From: Achromobacter seleniivolatilans
GTDB taxonomy: Bacteria; Pseudomonadota; Gammaproteobacteria; Burkholderiales; Burkholderiaceae_B
NCBI RefSeq assembly: GCF_030864005.1
Contig: NZ_CP132976.1
Coordinates: forward strand, 6,324,001-6,388,000
Direction: 5' to 3'
Length of the DNA: 64,000 nucleotides
Position numbers and translations under genes: made by a program. The notes beneath the pieces are model-generated. The model did no database searches, was not told where the DNA came from, and saw nothing but the letters and a program-made list of their open reading frames with translations. This document shows positions 41,872 through 50,615 of the stretch, one piece after another (the first letter of the stretch is position 1; each line of letters starts with the position of its first letter).

Positions 41872-43560
41872 ATGAATCTACGCTTCCTTCCTGGCCTGAA
41901 TAATTTCCGGGGCATCACCCGCGACTCTGCCCGCCTTGATGTCATGGCCGGGTTGAGCGTGGCGGCGGTGGCGCTTCCGGTAGGCTTGGCGTACGCCGCC
42001 ATGATGGGCGTACCGCCCGTGGCCGGGTTGTGGGCCGCTATCGCCGGGATGCTGGGTTATGCGCTGTTCGGATCGTCGCGCACGCTGATCGTGGGGCCCG
42101 ATACCGCTACCTGCACACTGATCGCCGCCACCTTGACGGGCATGGCGCTGACCTCCCCTGAAGACAGGCTGGTGGCGGCAACCGGCATTGCATTGACGGT
42201 GGGTGTGGGTTGCCTGATCGCGCGCGTACTGCGGCTGGGCGTGTTGGCCAACCTGCTGTCCCGTCCGGTGCTGATCGGCTATATGGCCGGCGTGGCCATC
42301 ACGCTGGCGCTGTCGCAGCTTAGCGGTTTGACTGGGGTGGGCTTGCGCAACAGCGGTCTTATCCATCCGTTCCTGGAACTGTCCCGCCGCTTGCCTGAAA
42401 TCCAGATACCAACCCTTTGCCTGGGGTTGACGTCATGCGTGCTTCTGATCGCGGTGAAGCGTTGGCGGCCGAAGTGGCCTGGACCCATCTTGCTGGTCGT
42501 GGGCGGTTGCCTGCTGTCCTGGATTTTTGATTTTCCCGGCCTGGGGATCGCAGTGGTGGGCAACGTGCCTGCCGGCCTGCCGGCTCTGAGCCTGCCCGTG
42601 CGTCTGGAAGGCGTGGATAGCGTTCTTCTGGGAGCTGCTGGCGTGCTGGTGGTCAGTTTTTCCAGCGGCATTGTGACGGCGCGCAGCTTCGCTGCAAAAA
42701 CGGGCGAACACGTGGACCCTAACCGCGAATTGGTGGGATTTGGCGCGGCCAATGTGGCGGCGGGACTGTTTCAGGGGTTTGTAGTCACGGGAGCGGACTC
42801 GCGCACTGCGGTCGGGCTGGTGGCGGGCGGTTCGTCGCCCCTGGTCAGCGTCAGCGCGGCGATGGCGTTGGCCATCGTGGTGGGTTTGTTGAGCGAACCC
42901 TTGTACTGGCTGCCGCAGGCCGTGCTGTCGGCCATATTGCTGCTGGCCGCGTCCAGTCTCTTCGACGCCAAGGCATTCATGCGTCTGGCCCGGATTTCGC
43001 GCATCGAATTGGCCTTTGGCATTCTTGCGGCGGTCGGCGTGGTGGGTTTTGGCGTCTTGCAGGGCGTGGCGGTGTCGGTGGGCGCCACGTTGCTTTACGC
43101 CATGTATGTATCGGGCAATCCGCGCGATGCGCTGTTGGGCCGGGTGCCGGGCGAGTCCGTGCTGGGCAAGCTGCACCTGAACCCTGATGCGCAGCCGGTG
43201 CCGGGCACCGTGGTCTGGCTGTTCGAATCGTCGGTCTGGTTCTTCAACGCCGACGCCTTCCGCCGCCGCGCGCGTGAAGTGATGAATCACGCGGGCGATG
43301 CGCAATGGTTCGTGCTGGATGCCGAAGCCATGACGCAAGCCGATGCCGATGCGGTGGAAGCCTTGTATGAACTCAAGCGCGAACTGGACGCCCGGAATAT
43401 GACCCTGCTTATTGCGGGTGGCCACGGCCAGTTCCGCATGGCGCTGGAGCGCTCCGGGCTGGTCAAGAAGGTCGGTCAGGATAAGATCTTCGGCAGTCCT
43501 GAACAGGCGGTGGAAGCGATCGAACGCTGGCGCCAGGACCCGCCTGCCAATTTGGCCTGA
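41872..43560 (+). CDS. SulP-family anion transporter with STAS domain
   Basis: A 562-residue inner-membrane transporter. About 11-14 hydrophobic helices cover residues 20-420, with the family stretch VAALPVGLAYAAMMGVPPVAGLWAAIAG and GADSRTAVGLVAGG. A cytoplasmic STAS domain follows (about 440-555: FVLDAEAMTQADADAVEAL). Substrates in the family include sulfate, bicarbonate, dicarboxylates and chloride; none can be assigned here. Its stop is two bases from the stop of the convergent fabI. Confidence 0.88.
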   Translation: MNLRFLPGLNNFRGITRDSARLDVMAGLSVAAVALPVGLAYAAMMGVPPVAGLWAAIAGMLGYALFGSSRTLIVGPDTATCTLIAATLTGMALTSPEDRLVAATGIALTVGVGCLIARVLRLGVLANLLSRPVLIGYMAGVAITLALSQLSGLTGVGLRNSGLIHPFLELSRRLPEIQIPTLCLGLTSCVLLIAVKRWRPKWPGPILLVVGGCLLSWIFDFPGLGIAVVGNVPAGLPALSLPVRLEGVDSVLLGAAGVLVVSFSSGIVTARSFAAKTGEHVDPNRELVGFGAANVAAGLFQGFVVTGADSRTAVGLVAGGSSPLVSVSAAMALAIVVGLLSEPLYWLPQAVLSAILLLAASSLFDAKAFMRLARISRIELAFGILAAVGVVGFGVLQGVAVSVGATLLYAMYVSGNPRDALLGRVPGESVLGKLHLNPDAQPVPGTVVWLFESSVWFFNADAFRRRAREVMNHAGDAQWFVLDAEAMTQADADAVEALYELKRELDARNMTLLIAGGHGQFRMALERSGLVKKVGQDKIFGSPEQAVEAIERWRQDPPANLA

Positions 43561-43562
43561 CC

Positions 43563-44336
43563 TTAATCGATGATGTGATAGCCGCCGTCGATGTACAGCG
43601 TTTGCCCTGTCATCAGGCGCGCGGCATCCGTGGCCAGCCAGGCGGTGGCTTCGCCCACATCATCAATAGAGACCAGACTACGCGCCGGCGCTTTGGCTTG
43701 CGCGCGGTCCAACAACGCGTCGAACTCGGCAATGCCGGACGCGGCGCGTGTTTTCAATGGCCCGGGCGATATCGCGTGCACGCGTATGCCTTGCGGGCCA
43801 AGTTCGGCGGCCAGATAACGCGTGGCGGATTCCAGGGCGGCCTTGACCGGTCCCATCATGTTGTAGTGTTCCACCACCATCTGCGAGCCGTAATAGCTCA
43901 TGCAGAACAGCGCACCGCCGTTGGCCATCAGCGGTTCAGCCAGTTTGGCCATCCGGATGAAAGACCAGCACGACACGTCCATCGCTTGCAAAAAGCCCTC
44001 ACGTGAGCAGTCCGTCACACGGCCATGCAAATCGTCGCGCGGCGCAAACGCAATGGAGTGCAGCACAAAATCCAGCCCACCCCATTCATCCGTGATGCGG
44101 CCAAAGACGGCTTCCAACTCGCCTTCGTTCAACAGATTCATGGGCATCAGCAGCGACGCGTCGACCTGCCGCGCCAGCGGTTCGACATGCGGCAGCGCCT
44201 TGTCGTTCAGATAGGTCACGGCCAGTTCGGCGCCCATTGCACGAAACGCTTTGGCGCAACCCCAGGCGATGGAATCGGCATTGGCGATACCGGTGACCAA
44301 GCCGCGCTTGCCGGCCAGCGGAAGGTGCGCGCTCAT
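43563..44336 (-). CDS. fabI: Enoyl-ACP reductase, FabI type
   Basis: A 257-residue NADH-dependent reductase of the SDR fold for the last step of fatty acid elongation. GKRGLVTGIANADSIAWGCAKAF is the FabI-type nucleotide loop. LHSIAFAPRDDLHG and the catalytic SYYGSQMVVEHYNMMGPVKAALES (Tyr-x6-Lys) follow. The ATG at 44336 overlaps the ackA stop (ATGA). As the last gene of a pta-ackA operon it may be a second FabI paralogue for specialised conditions; a housekeeping copy elsewhere cannot be checked here. Confidence 0.92.
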   Translation of the reverse strand: MSAHLPLAGKRGLVTGIANADSIAWGCAKAFRAMGAELAVTYLNDKALPHVEPLARQVDASLLMPMNLLNEGELEAVFGRITDEWGGLDFVLHSIAFAPRDDLHGRVTDCSREGFLQAMDVSCWSFIRMAKLAEPLMANGGALFCMSYYGSQMVVEHYNMMGPVKAALESATRYLAAELGPQGIRVHAISPGPLKTRAASGIAEFDALLDRAQAKAPARSLVSIDDVGEATAWLATDAARLMTGQTLYIDGGYHIID

Positions 44337-45517
44337 CGCTGACGCACCAGGGCGAGCGTGTGCTGGGCGATGATTAGTTCTTCGTTCGTGCGGATCACAT
44401 ATACGCCGATGCGGCTGTCGTCGCTGGAAATGCGGGGGCCGTGATGGGCGTTGCGCTCGGGGTCCAGTTTGATGCCCAGCCAGCCCCAATGTTCGCTGAT
44501 CGCCTGGCGGATGTCGGCGGAGTTTTCACCCACGCCGGCGGTAAATACGATGCCGTCAATGCCATTCATGGCGCAGCCCAGGCCGATCATGCCTTCGGCC
44601 ACGCGCCACGCAAAGTACTTCAGCGCCAGCTTGGCTGAAGGCGCATCGCTGGCTAGCAGCTCGCGCATATCGTTGCTGATGCCAGACAGCCCCTTCATGC
44701 CGCAGTCGTGATACAGCGTGTGCTCGATCTCGTCGTGGCTCATGCCGCGTTCCATCATCCACAGCACCACGCCGGGGTCCAGCCGGCCCGGCCGCGTGCC
44801 CATGGGCAGACCTTCAAGGGCGGTGAATCCCATGGTGCTGTCGACGCTTTTGCCTTCATACATGGCGCAGGCGGACACGCCTGATCCCAGATGCGCCGCG
44901 ATGATTTTTCCCATCGCAAGATCCGGCAACGCCTGCCGCAGACGCTGCGCAATGTATTCGTACGACAGCCCGTGGAAGCCGTAACGGCGCACGCCTTCCT
45001 GATAGAGCGATTCAGGCAGCGCGTAGCGGTCGGCCACGTCGGAGTGGCTGCGGTGAAACGCCGTGTCAAAGCAAGCCACCTGCGGAATCCACGGCCGGCG
45101 TTCCCGGATCACGCGGATGGGGGCGAGGTTGTTCGGCTGGTGTAGCGGCGCGAGCGGCGTGAAGGTGTCCAGCTTGGCCAGGATGGCATCATCAACCAGC
45201 ACCGGCTCTGACATATCTGGGCCGCCATGCACAACACGGTGTCCAACCGCCAACGGCGCGCCGCCCAGGTGGCCGCTCAACCAGGTGCCGACGACTTCCT
45301 GACCGTTGGGCACGTCGGGTGCATGGCTGGGCGCGATATCGCGTTCTACCAGCGTCTGGCCCGACGCATCGCGCACCCGCAATTTCGGGTGCGTGGTGCC
45401 GATGCCTTCGAGCTGGCCGCCCAGGCGGGGCGCGAGCTCATGCTTGTCATTGATGTCGTACAGGTAGAACTTGATGCTGGAACTGCCGGCATTGATAACG
45501 AGGATGGTGTCGCTCAT
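44333..45517 (-). CDS. ackA: Acetate kinase
   Basis: A 394-residue cytosolic kinase interconverting acetyl phosphate and acetate with ATP. NAGSSSIKFYLYD at the start, HRVVHGGPDMSEP, RYGFHGLSYEYIA, HLGSGVSACAMYEGKSVDSTMG and FTAGVGENSADIRQ are the family signatures. It follows pta by 27 bases and overlaps fabI. Together with pta it gives ATP from acetyl-CoA when respiration is limited. Confidence 0.96.
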   Translation of the reverse strand: MSDTILVINAGSSSIKFYLYDINDKHELAPRLGGQLEGIGTTHPKLRVRDASGQTLVERDIAPSHAPDVPNGQEVVGTWLSGHLGGAPLAVGHRVVHGGPDMSEPVLVDDAILAKLDTFTPLAPLHQPNNLAPIRVIRERRPWIPQVACFDTAFHRSHSDVADRYALPESLYQEGVRRYGFHGLSYEYIAQRLRQALPDLAMGKIIAAHLGSGVSACAMYEGKSVDSTMGFTALEGLPMGTRPGRLDPGVVLWMMERGMSHDEIEHTLYHDCGMKGLSGISNDMRELLASDAPSAKLALKYFAWRVAEGMIGLGCAMNGIDGIVFTAGVGENSADIRQAISEHWGWLGIKLDPERNAHHGPRISSDDSRIGVYVIRTNEELIIAQHTLALVRQR

Positions 45518-45544
45518 GTCTCTGGTATCCGGTAGGGGCGGGCG

Positions 45545-46489
45545 TCAGGCCAGCGGTCGGGCTTGCTGCTGGTCCAGGTGGTGGGCGTAGATTGCTGCCA
45601 CCGCGCACGAGGCCAGGCGTGATCGCGGGCTGTCCGCGCGGCTGGTCAGGATGATGGGCACGCGTGCGCCCAGCACGATGCCGGCAGCTTCTGCGTTGGC
45701 CAGAAAGGTCAGGTTCTTTGCCAGCATGTTGCCGGCTTCCAGATCAGGCACAACCAGCACCTGGGCCACACCCGCCACCGGCGAGCGAATGCCCTTGATA
45801 CGCGCTGCTTCCGGGCTGATGGCGTTGTCCAGCGCCAGCGGGCCGTCCAGCAGACCGCCGCTGATCTGGCCGCGATCGGCCATCTTGCAGAGCGCGGCGG
45901 CTTCGATGGTGCTGGGTATGCTGGGCGTGACCTGTTCGACAGCCGACAGGATCGCCACGCGCGGTTCACCCAGACCCAGGCCGTGATGCAGGTCGATCAC
46001 GTTGCGGATGATGTCCGCCTTGGTTTCCAGGTCGGGGAAAATATTGATGGCGGCGTCGGTGATGAAGAGCGGCTCGGCGTAGGTCGGCACCTCCATGATG
46101 AACACATGGCTGATGCGCCGGCCGCTGCGCAAACCTGTCGCGCGAGCAACCACTTCGTGCATCAATTCGTCAGTGTGCAGACTGCCTTTCATCAGCAAGG
46201 TGGCTTCGCCGCTGCGCACCAGCGCCACGGCGGTTTCCGCGGCAGCATGGCTGTGCGGCACATCCACAATGCGGGCATTGCCCAGGTTCAGCTTGAACTG
46301 CGCTGCCGTGTCGCGAATTTTCTGTTCCGGGCCCACCAGTATGGGTTGCAGCAAGCCCAGGTCGCGCGCTTCCAGAGCTGCCGACAACGAGGGTTCGTCG
46401 CAAGGGTGGGCGATAGCGCAAACCGCGGGTTGCAGGGTCTGCGCGCGCGCGATGAGTTTGTCGTAATGGGTGGAGGTGGGCAGACTCAT
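45545..46489 (-). CDS. pta: Phosphate acetyltransferase (short, PTA/PTB family)
   Basis: A 314-residue enzyme with only the catalytic PTA_PTB domain. Family text: LMKGSLHTDELMHEVV, SHVFIMEVPTYAEPLFITDAAINI and a C-terminal VVPDLEAGNMLAKNLTFLANAEAAGIVLGARVPIILTSRAD. It lacks the long N-terminal part of E. coli Pta. It could act on acetyl- or butyryl-CoA; the ackA partner favours acetyl. The ATG at 46489 overlaps the end of the DUF3141 gene (ATGA). Confidence 0.92.
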   Translation of the reverse strand: MSLPTSTHYDKLIARAQTLQPAVCAIAHPCDEPSLSAALEARDLGLLQPILVGPEQKIRDTAAQFKLNLGNARIVDVPHSHAAAETAVALVRSGEATLLMKGSLHTDELMHEVVARATGLRSGRRISHVFIMEVPTYAEPLFITDAAINIFPDLETKADIIRNVIDLHHGLGLGEPRVAILSAVEQVTPSIPSTIEAAALCKMADRGQISGGLLDGPLALDNAISPEAARIKGIRSPVAGVAQVLVVPDLEAGNMLAKNLTFLANAEAAGIVLGARVPIILTSRADSPRSRLASCAVAAIYAHHLDQQQARPLA

Positions 46490-49080
46490 GCTGTTTTGGC
46501 CTTGGCGGATTGGCGGGCGGCGGGCTTCTTGGCGACGGCCGGGGCGACCGGCTTGGCAGCGGTCTTGGACGCGCTTTTGGAAGCGCTCTTGGTTGCAGTC
46601 TTGGCTGCTACGGCCTTAGTTGCTGTGGCCTTGGTTGCGACGGTCTTAGTTGCTACGGCTTTAGTCGCCGTCGCCTTGCGGGCCGTCGTCTTTGCCGGAG
46701 CTTTGGTTGCGGCTTCGGTCGCTTGCTTGGCGGCAGCAGGGTGAGCGTGCGCAGTTTTGGTGGCAACTTCGGCTGCGGCGTCGACCAGATCCTTTACGAC
46801 CCTGGCGGATGCCTCATGTTTGACCGCAGGCACGCGCAAGCGCGCGGGAGCCGCATCGGGCGCAGGCAGTGCAGCGGCTGGCGCCGGGTCCTGATGCTTC
46901 TGCGCGCGCCGTGCAGCGGCTTCGAAGATGCGTTCCATCTCGTCCAGGCTTTCGCGTGCGGCCGGATTCAACGGTTCGGCGGCTTCCAGCACCCGCTTCA
47001 TGGCGGCCAGCGTGCCGCGAATTGCCGCAGCCGATGAGGTTTCCAGCAGGTGCGGCATGGTCTGGATGGCAGCGTCCGAATCCAGCGTCAAGATCAATGC
47101 CTGTTCGCGCGTGACGTCCTTGAACTCTTGCAAGGTCATCGCATTGTCGGATTCGGCGCGCATTTTGCGTATCAGTGCAAAGCTGCGTTCGTCCAGGCCG
47201 CCCTCGGCGCCGGACACGTACAGCAGCATACGAATGGCGGCGACGCGCAAGCCGCCTTCGTGCATCAATGAGCGTAGTTCGGCTGCGCGTTCTTCCATGA
47301 ATCGGCGATGTTCGGGCGACACGCCGGGGTGCCTGCGCGGCGGTCCAGACTGCGCGCCAAGGCCGGCCAGGTCCTGCACAACGGGCGAGCCATACACGGA
47401 CATGAACGTGCGTTCGTCGGCGGAGTCGCGCAGTTCCTGCCAAATATTCAGGCTGGTCTCGACCAGGTTCGAGAACATCTCCTGGGCCATGACGAACGGG
47501 TTGGCCGCCGACGCCTGCTGGCGGTGCTCGCGCACTTGCTCAGCCACTTTGGCGATGGGGGCAATGATCGGGTTACGGTCAGAGATCAGCTCGTAAGGCA
47601 GGCGCAGCGGATGCATGCGCTGTGCCCATTCCGCTGATTGCTCCGTGACCATGGCGCGCAGCCACGGTTGTACGAAGCTGCGGTACATGCCCAGATTGAT
47701 ATCCGAAATGCGGGCCACGGCGGCAAAGCGGCGGTCATCCTCTTCCTTGCGGTCCACGATGGCTCGCACGTCGTCCAGCGTGCGCTGCTCGAACGACAGC
47801 ACGTAGTTGCCCGCTGCCAGGTCGGCATTGAGCGTGTCCGGGGTCTTGTCGGCAATCTCTGCCTGGTAGATGCCCGGGGGCAGCACGTCGATCATGTCGA
47901 TGTTCGACGTGAATTCCTGGTGTTCTTTGCGGGCCACGCTGCCCGACACAAAGATGCCCAGGTGGCCGATGCTTTCGTGCACGGCATAGACAATGGTCTG
48001 GCCGTGCGCCAGCACTTCGGCTTCGTTCTGGTACAGATCGGGAATCCAGCCCAGGGCCTGCGGGGGCGGCGTGATGTTGTCGCCCTTGGAGCAAAACACC
48101 ACGATGGGCGACTGGATATTGCGCAGGTCGATGCGTATGCCGTCGGACGTCACCAAGCCAGCCGTGGACAGCCGGTTGCCGATGAACAGGTTATCGACGA
48201 TGTATTGAATTTCCGGACCATTCAGGAAGACGTGGCCGCCCCACCATTTCTCAAAGCTCAGATAGCGTTCGGCCTCGGTGTCCACCTTGGAATACAGGTT
48301 GTACTGCTTGGACCACAGCGTGTTGGCGGGATTCAGGTTTTCGAAGTTCTGCACCAGCCAGGCGCCATCGAACTTGCCGTTGCCCAGGTCGCTCGTCATT
48401 GCCGTGAGCCAGCTGCCACCCAGCAAACCGCCGGAATACCGCATGGGATTCATGCCGCGCCAGCCTGCCCAGTAAGACAGGGGAGCGCCGGCCACGATGA
48501 TGGGGCCGAACAGTTCCGGGCGAATCGCCGCGGTCATCATGATCTGCCAGCCTGCCTGGCAATTGGCCACCACCACCGGCTTGCCTTCGGCGTCCGGGTG
48601 CAGCGCAATGATCTCTTCCAGGAAGCGGGCTTCGGCCATCATCACGTCTTCGACGGTCTGGGCCGGCATGGGCCGGGGCAGGAAGGTAGCGAAGTAGCAG
48701 GGGTGGCCCGCACGGATTGCCACGCCGATTTCGCTTTCCGGCTTGAACCCGCCAATGCCAGGGCCGTGGCCCGCGCGGGGATCGACGACCAGGAAGGGGC
48801 GCTTGATCGGGTCCGTTTCCACGCCCGCCGGCGGCTTGATGCGCAACAGGCCATAGTTGACCGGGCGCGGCAGTTCGCGGCCGTCCATCACCAGTTCGGA
48901 GTCCATGCTCAGCACGTTGGGCGCGCGCTTGGCCATGTGTTCGTGGTACTGGTTGCCGCGTTGACGCATCACGTCGGCGAACAACACGCCACGTTGCCAG
49001 GCATCCACAGCGAATTCGTAGGCGGCCGTCCAGGGGTTGAAGGACGGGGTGGGGACGCGATCGTTGCCGGATCCGGCCAT
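46486..49080 (-). CDS. DUF3141 protein: PHA-synthase-like hydrolase with histone-H1-like tail
   Basis: An 864-residue protein. Residues 95-390 form an alpha/beta-hydrolase core like PHA synthases: Cys174 in VVANCQAGW sits at the nucleophile elbow, Asp334 in CSKGDNITPP, His373 in ESIGHLGIFVSG. Thus Cys-Asp-His, as in PhaC, not Ser. A long DUF3141 helical region follows (about 400-740). The last 105 residues or so are almost only Lys, Ala and Thr (repeats such as KAVATKTVATKATA), like histone H1 or the tail of PhaF. The start at 49080 has AGGAGA upstream. It heads the pta-ackA-fabI operon. Whether it polymerises, depolymerises or only binds acyl-CoA products is unknown. Confidence 0.88.
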   Translation of the reverse strand: MAGSGNDRVPTPSFNPWTAAYEFAVDAWQRGVLFADVMRQRGNQYHEHMAKRAPNVLSMDSELVMDGRELPRPVNYGLLRIKPPAGVETDPIKRPFLVVDPRAGHGPGIGGFKPESEIGVAIRAGHPCYFATFLPRPMPAQTVEDVMMAEARFLEEIIALHPDAEGKPVVVANCQAGWQIMMTAAIRPELFGPIIVAGAPLSYWAGWRGMNPMRYSGGLLGGSWLTAMTSDLGNGKFDGAWLVQNFENLNPANTLWSKQYNLYSKVDTEAERYLSFEKWWGGHVFLNGPEIQYIVDNLFIGNRLSTAGLVTSDGIRIDLRNIQSPIVVFCSKGDNITPPPQALGWIPDLYQNEAEVLAHGQTIVYAVHESIGHLGIFVSGSVARKEHQEFTSNIDMIDVLPPGIYQAEIADKTPDTLNADLAAGNYVLSFEQRTLDDVRAIVDRKEEDDRRFAAVARISDINLGMYRSFVQPWLRAMVTEQSAEWAQRMHPLRLPYELISDRNPIIAPIAKVAEQVREHRQQASAANPFVMAQEMFSNLVETSLNIWQELRDSADERTFMSVYGSPVVQDLAGLGAQSGPPRRHPGVSPEHRRFMEERAAELRSLMHEGGLRVAAIRMLLYVSGAEGGLDERSFALIRKMRAESDNAMTLQEFKDVTREQALILTLDSDAAIQTMPHLLETSSAAAIRGTLAAMKRVLEAAEPLNPAARESLDEMERIFEAAARRAQKHQDPAPAAALPAPDAAPARLRVPAVKHEASARVVKDLVDAAAEVATKTAHAHPAAAKQATEAATKAPAKTTARKATATKAVATKTVATKATATKAVAAKTATKSASKSASKTAAKPVAPAVAKKPAARQSAKAKTA

Positions 49081-49201
49081 AGCGATCTCCTGTAAGAAGC
49101 TCCCGGCGGCAAAAGGCCGCCGAGCCGATTCCCGAGTGGAACCGGCCGAGTTGACCTCCCCATTACACCGCATTGAATGCTGCGCCGCAACATAATGAGG
49201 G

Positions 49202-49215
49202 TTGATGCAGGTCAA
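49202..49215 (-). promoter_or_regulatory. FNR/Anr-type box upstream of the DUF3141-pta-ackA-fabI operon
   Basis: TTGAT-GCAG-GTCAA matches nine of ten defined positions of the FNR consensus (TTGAT-N4-ATCAA). Its edge is 122 bases upstream of the DUF3141 ATG, in the only spacer of the operon that could hold a promoter. A possible -10 TGTAAT (49167-49162) lies downstream. Oxygen control is inferred. Confidence 0.55.
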
Positions 49216-49319
49216 ATCCCGTTGTTTATCTGTCCCTTCTTTAATCTGCCGGGATGCCGGTGCCGGCAGCCTGGCGTCAGGCTGCGTGATCCCGCAACGG
49301 CATCTTGGCCCCGGAGGAG

Positions 49320-49955
49320 TCAGTTCCGAGCAGCAGCGTTGTGCGCCAGCCATTTCTGGACGGCAGGCCGTTGCCACTGCGCGTCGGCATAGGCGCGCAA
49401 GGGGTCTGGCAGATCGTCAAAAGCCAAACGCTTAAGCATCACGGCCAGGTCCGTGTCGGCAATACACCAGTCGTCGAACAAGTTGGTCTGATCCACACCG
49501 ATCAGGTAGCTGGCTACCTGAATGAGCTTGGCGGACGCAGCATGGGCTGCGTCGGACAGCGGTTGGCCGGCGGCACCATAAAACACGGTTTCAGTGGGGC
49601 GCTCTTGGCGCAGTGCACCCAGGTCGCTGCGCAGCCAGGCTTGCAATTGGCGGGCGCGGGCGCGTTCGCGGGTGCCTTGGGGATACAGCAAGGCATGTCC
49701 GGGCGCCGGAAACACTTCATCCAGATATTCTGTGATGACGCTGGATTCGGTCAGGTTGAAGCCATCGTGCGTCAGGGCCGGCACGCGCGCGGTCAGTGCC
49801 CGGCACTGGTACGGCTGCATACGCTGCTCGCCCGCTTCCAGATCGATCGGGCGAACCTCGAACGGTAGTTGCTTTTCAGTGAGCGCCACGTAAACCGACA
49901 TGGCGTACGGGCTCAGGAACTGGGAATCGACATATAGCGTAATCGGGGCGCCCAA
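49320..49955 (-). CDS. Glutathione S-transferase, YfcF-like
   Basis: A 211-residue GST. The thioredoxin-like N-domain (1-about 80) has SQFLSPYAMSVYVALTE and the glutathione-binding LTESSVITEYLDE; a helical C-domain follows with DDWCIADTDLAVMLKRL. The type is close to E. coli YfcF. The start is TTG at 49955, supported by GGAG seven bases upstream. An ATG at 49960 is out of frame. The substrate is unknown. It is separate from the cupin gene upstream. Confidence 0.86.
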   Translation of the reverse strand: MGAPITLYVDSQFLSPYAMSVYVALTEKQLPFEVRPIDLEAGEQRMQPYQCRALTARVPALTHDGFNLTESSVITEYLDEVFPAPGHALLYPQGTRERARARQLQAWLRSDLGALRQERPTETVFYGAAGQPLSDAAHAASAKLIQVASYLIGVDQTNLFDDWCIADTDLAVMLKRLAFDDLPDPLRAYADAQWQRPAVQKWLAHNAAARN

Positions 49956-50071
49956 ATCATTCTCCGGTCAGGCGGGGTCGTAAAAAACCGTGCGTAAGCG
50001 GCGGGCGGCACAGGGCCGCGCGAATTGCAAAGCGTAACGCAACTGGTGTCGCGTGTCGCGCCGCCAAGGCA

Positions 50072-50401
50072 TCAGTCGACAATGAAGAGCTTGGCGCCGG
50101 TGGCGGTGGACGAGCGATGCGGTTCGGCCTGATCCGCTACCTGATAGCTCATGCCCGGGGTCAGCACGAACTGCCGGCCGTCTTCCAGCTCGGTGTGCAG
50201 TTCGCCTTCCAGACAGAACAAAATGTGGCCCTTGCTGCACCAGTGGTCTGCCAGATAACCCGCCGTGTATTCCACCATGCGCACGCGCAGGTCGCCGAAC
50301 TGGCGGGTGCGCCAATAGGCCATGCCCGTGTCGCCTGCGTGTTCTGTACGTTCCACCTCGGTCCAATCCGTGGTGCCGAAGGGGATGTTGCTTATCTTCA
50401 T
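50072..50401 (-). CDS. Small cupin-fold protein with DHWC motif
   Basis: A 109-residue single-domain cupin. The barrel motifs appear as YTAGYLADHWCSKGHILFCLEGELHTE and later GMSYQVADQAEPHRS. The DHWC sequence marks a small conserved cupin group of unknown function. Metal ligands could be the His residues at about 53, 58 and 95. Divergent from cbpA, with 214 bases between. Confidence 0.75.
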   Translation of the reverse strand: MKISNIPFGTTDWTEVERTEHAGDTGMAYWRTRQFGDLRVRMVEYTAGYLADHWCSKGHILFCLEGELHTELEDGRQFVLTPGMSYQVADQAEPHRSSTATGAKLFIVD

Positions 50402-50520
50402 CGCGAATCCTGCGTTGTGAATCGAACGGTTTTACGTCCGGCAAAAATCAGATACTACGCCACTCAGGCTACAACTTACTTTCGCCCGGACCGCAGTTGG
50501 CCCGCTGCATGACATTGCAC

Positions 50521-50549
50521 ATTGATAAATCGGTCCGCAACCCCTATCT
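50521..50549 (+). promoter_or_regulatory. Possible heat-shock promoter of cbpA
   Basis: ATTGATA (50521-50527), 13 bases, CCCCTATCT (50541-50549) resembles a sigma-32 promoter (CTTGAAA-N11-16-CCCCATNT), although the -10 match is partial. It lies 67 bases before the cbpA ATG. DnaJ-type genes are often heat-shock controlled. Confidence 0.3.
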
Positions 50550-50615
50550 TCTTGATATCCAAGGCCGGACGCGGCGCTGCCGTGTGCGGCCGAAACCCTT
50601 AAGGTGAGCTGGCAT

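Noticed and set aside
46486..46800. Low-complexity DNA that looked like a minisatellite
   Set aside because: The repeats are in frame and encode the Lys/Ala/Thr tail of the DUF3141 protein. Codons vary, so selection acts on the protein.
49081..49377. In-frame extension of the DUF3141 gene to 49377
   Set aside because: The ATG at 49080 has a good ribosome site; the extension would cover the FNR box and has no family match.
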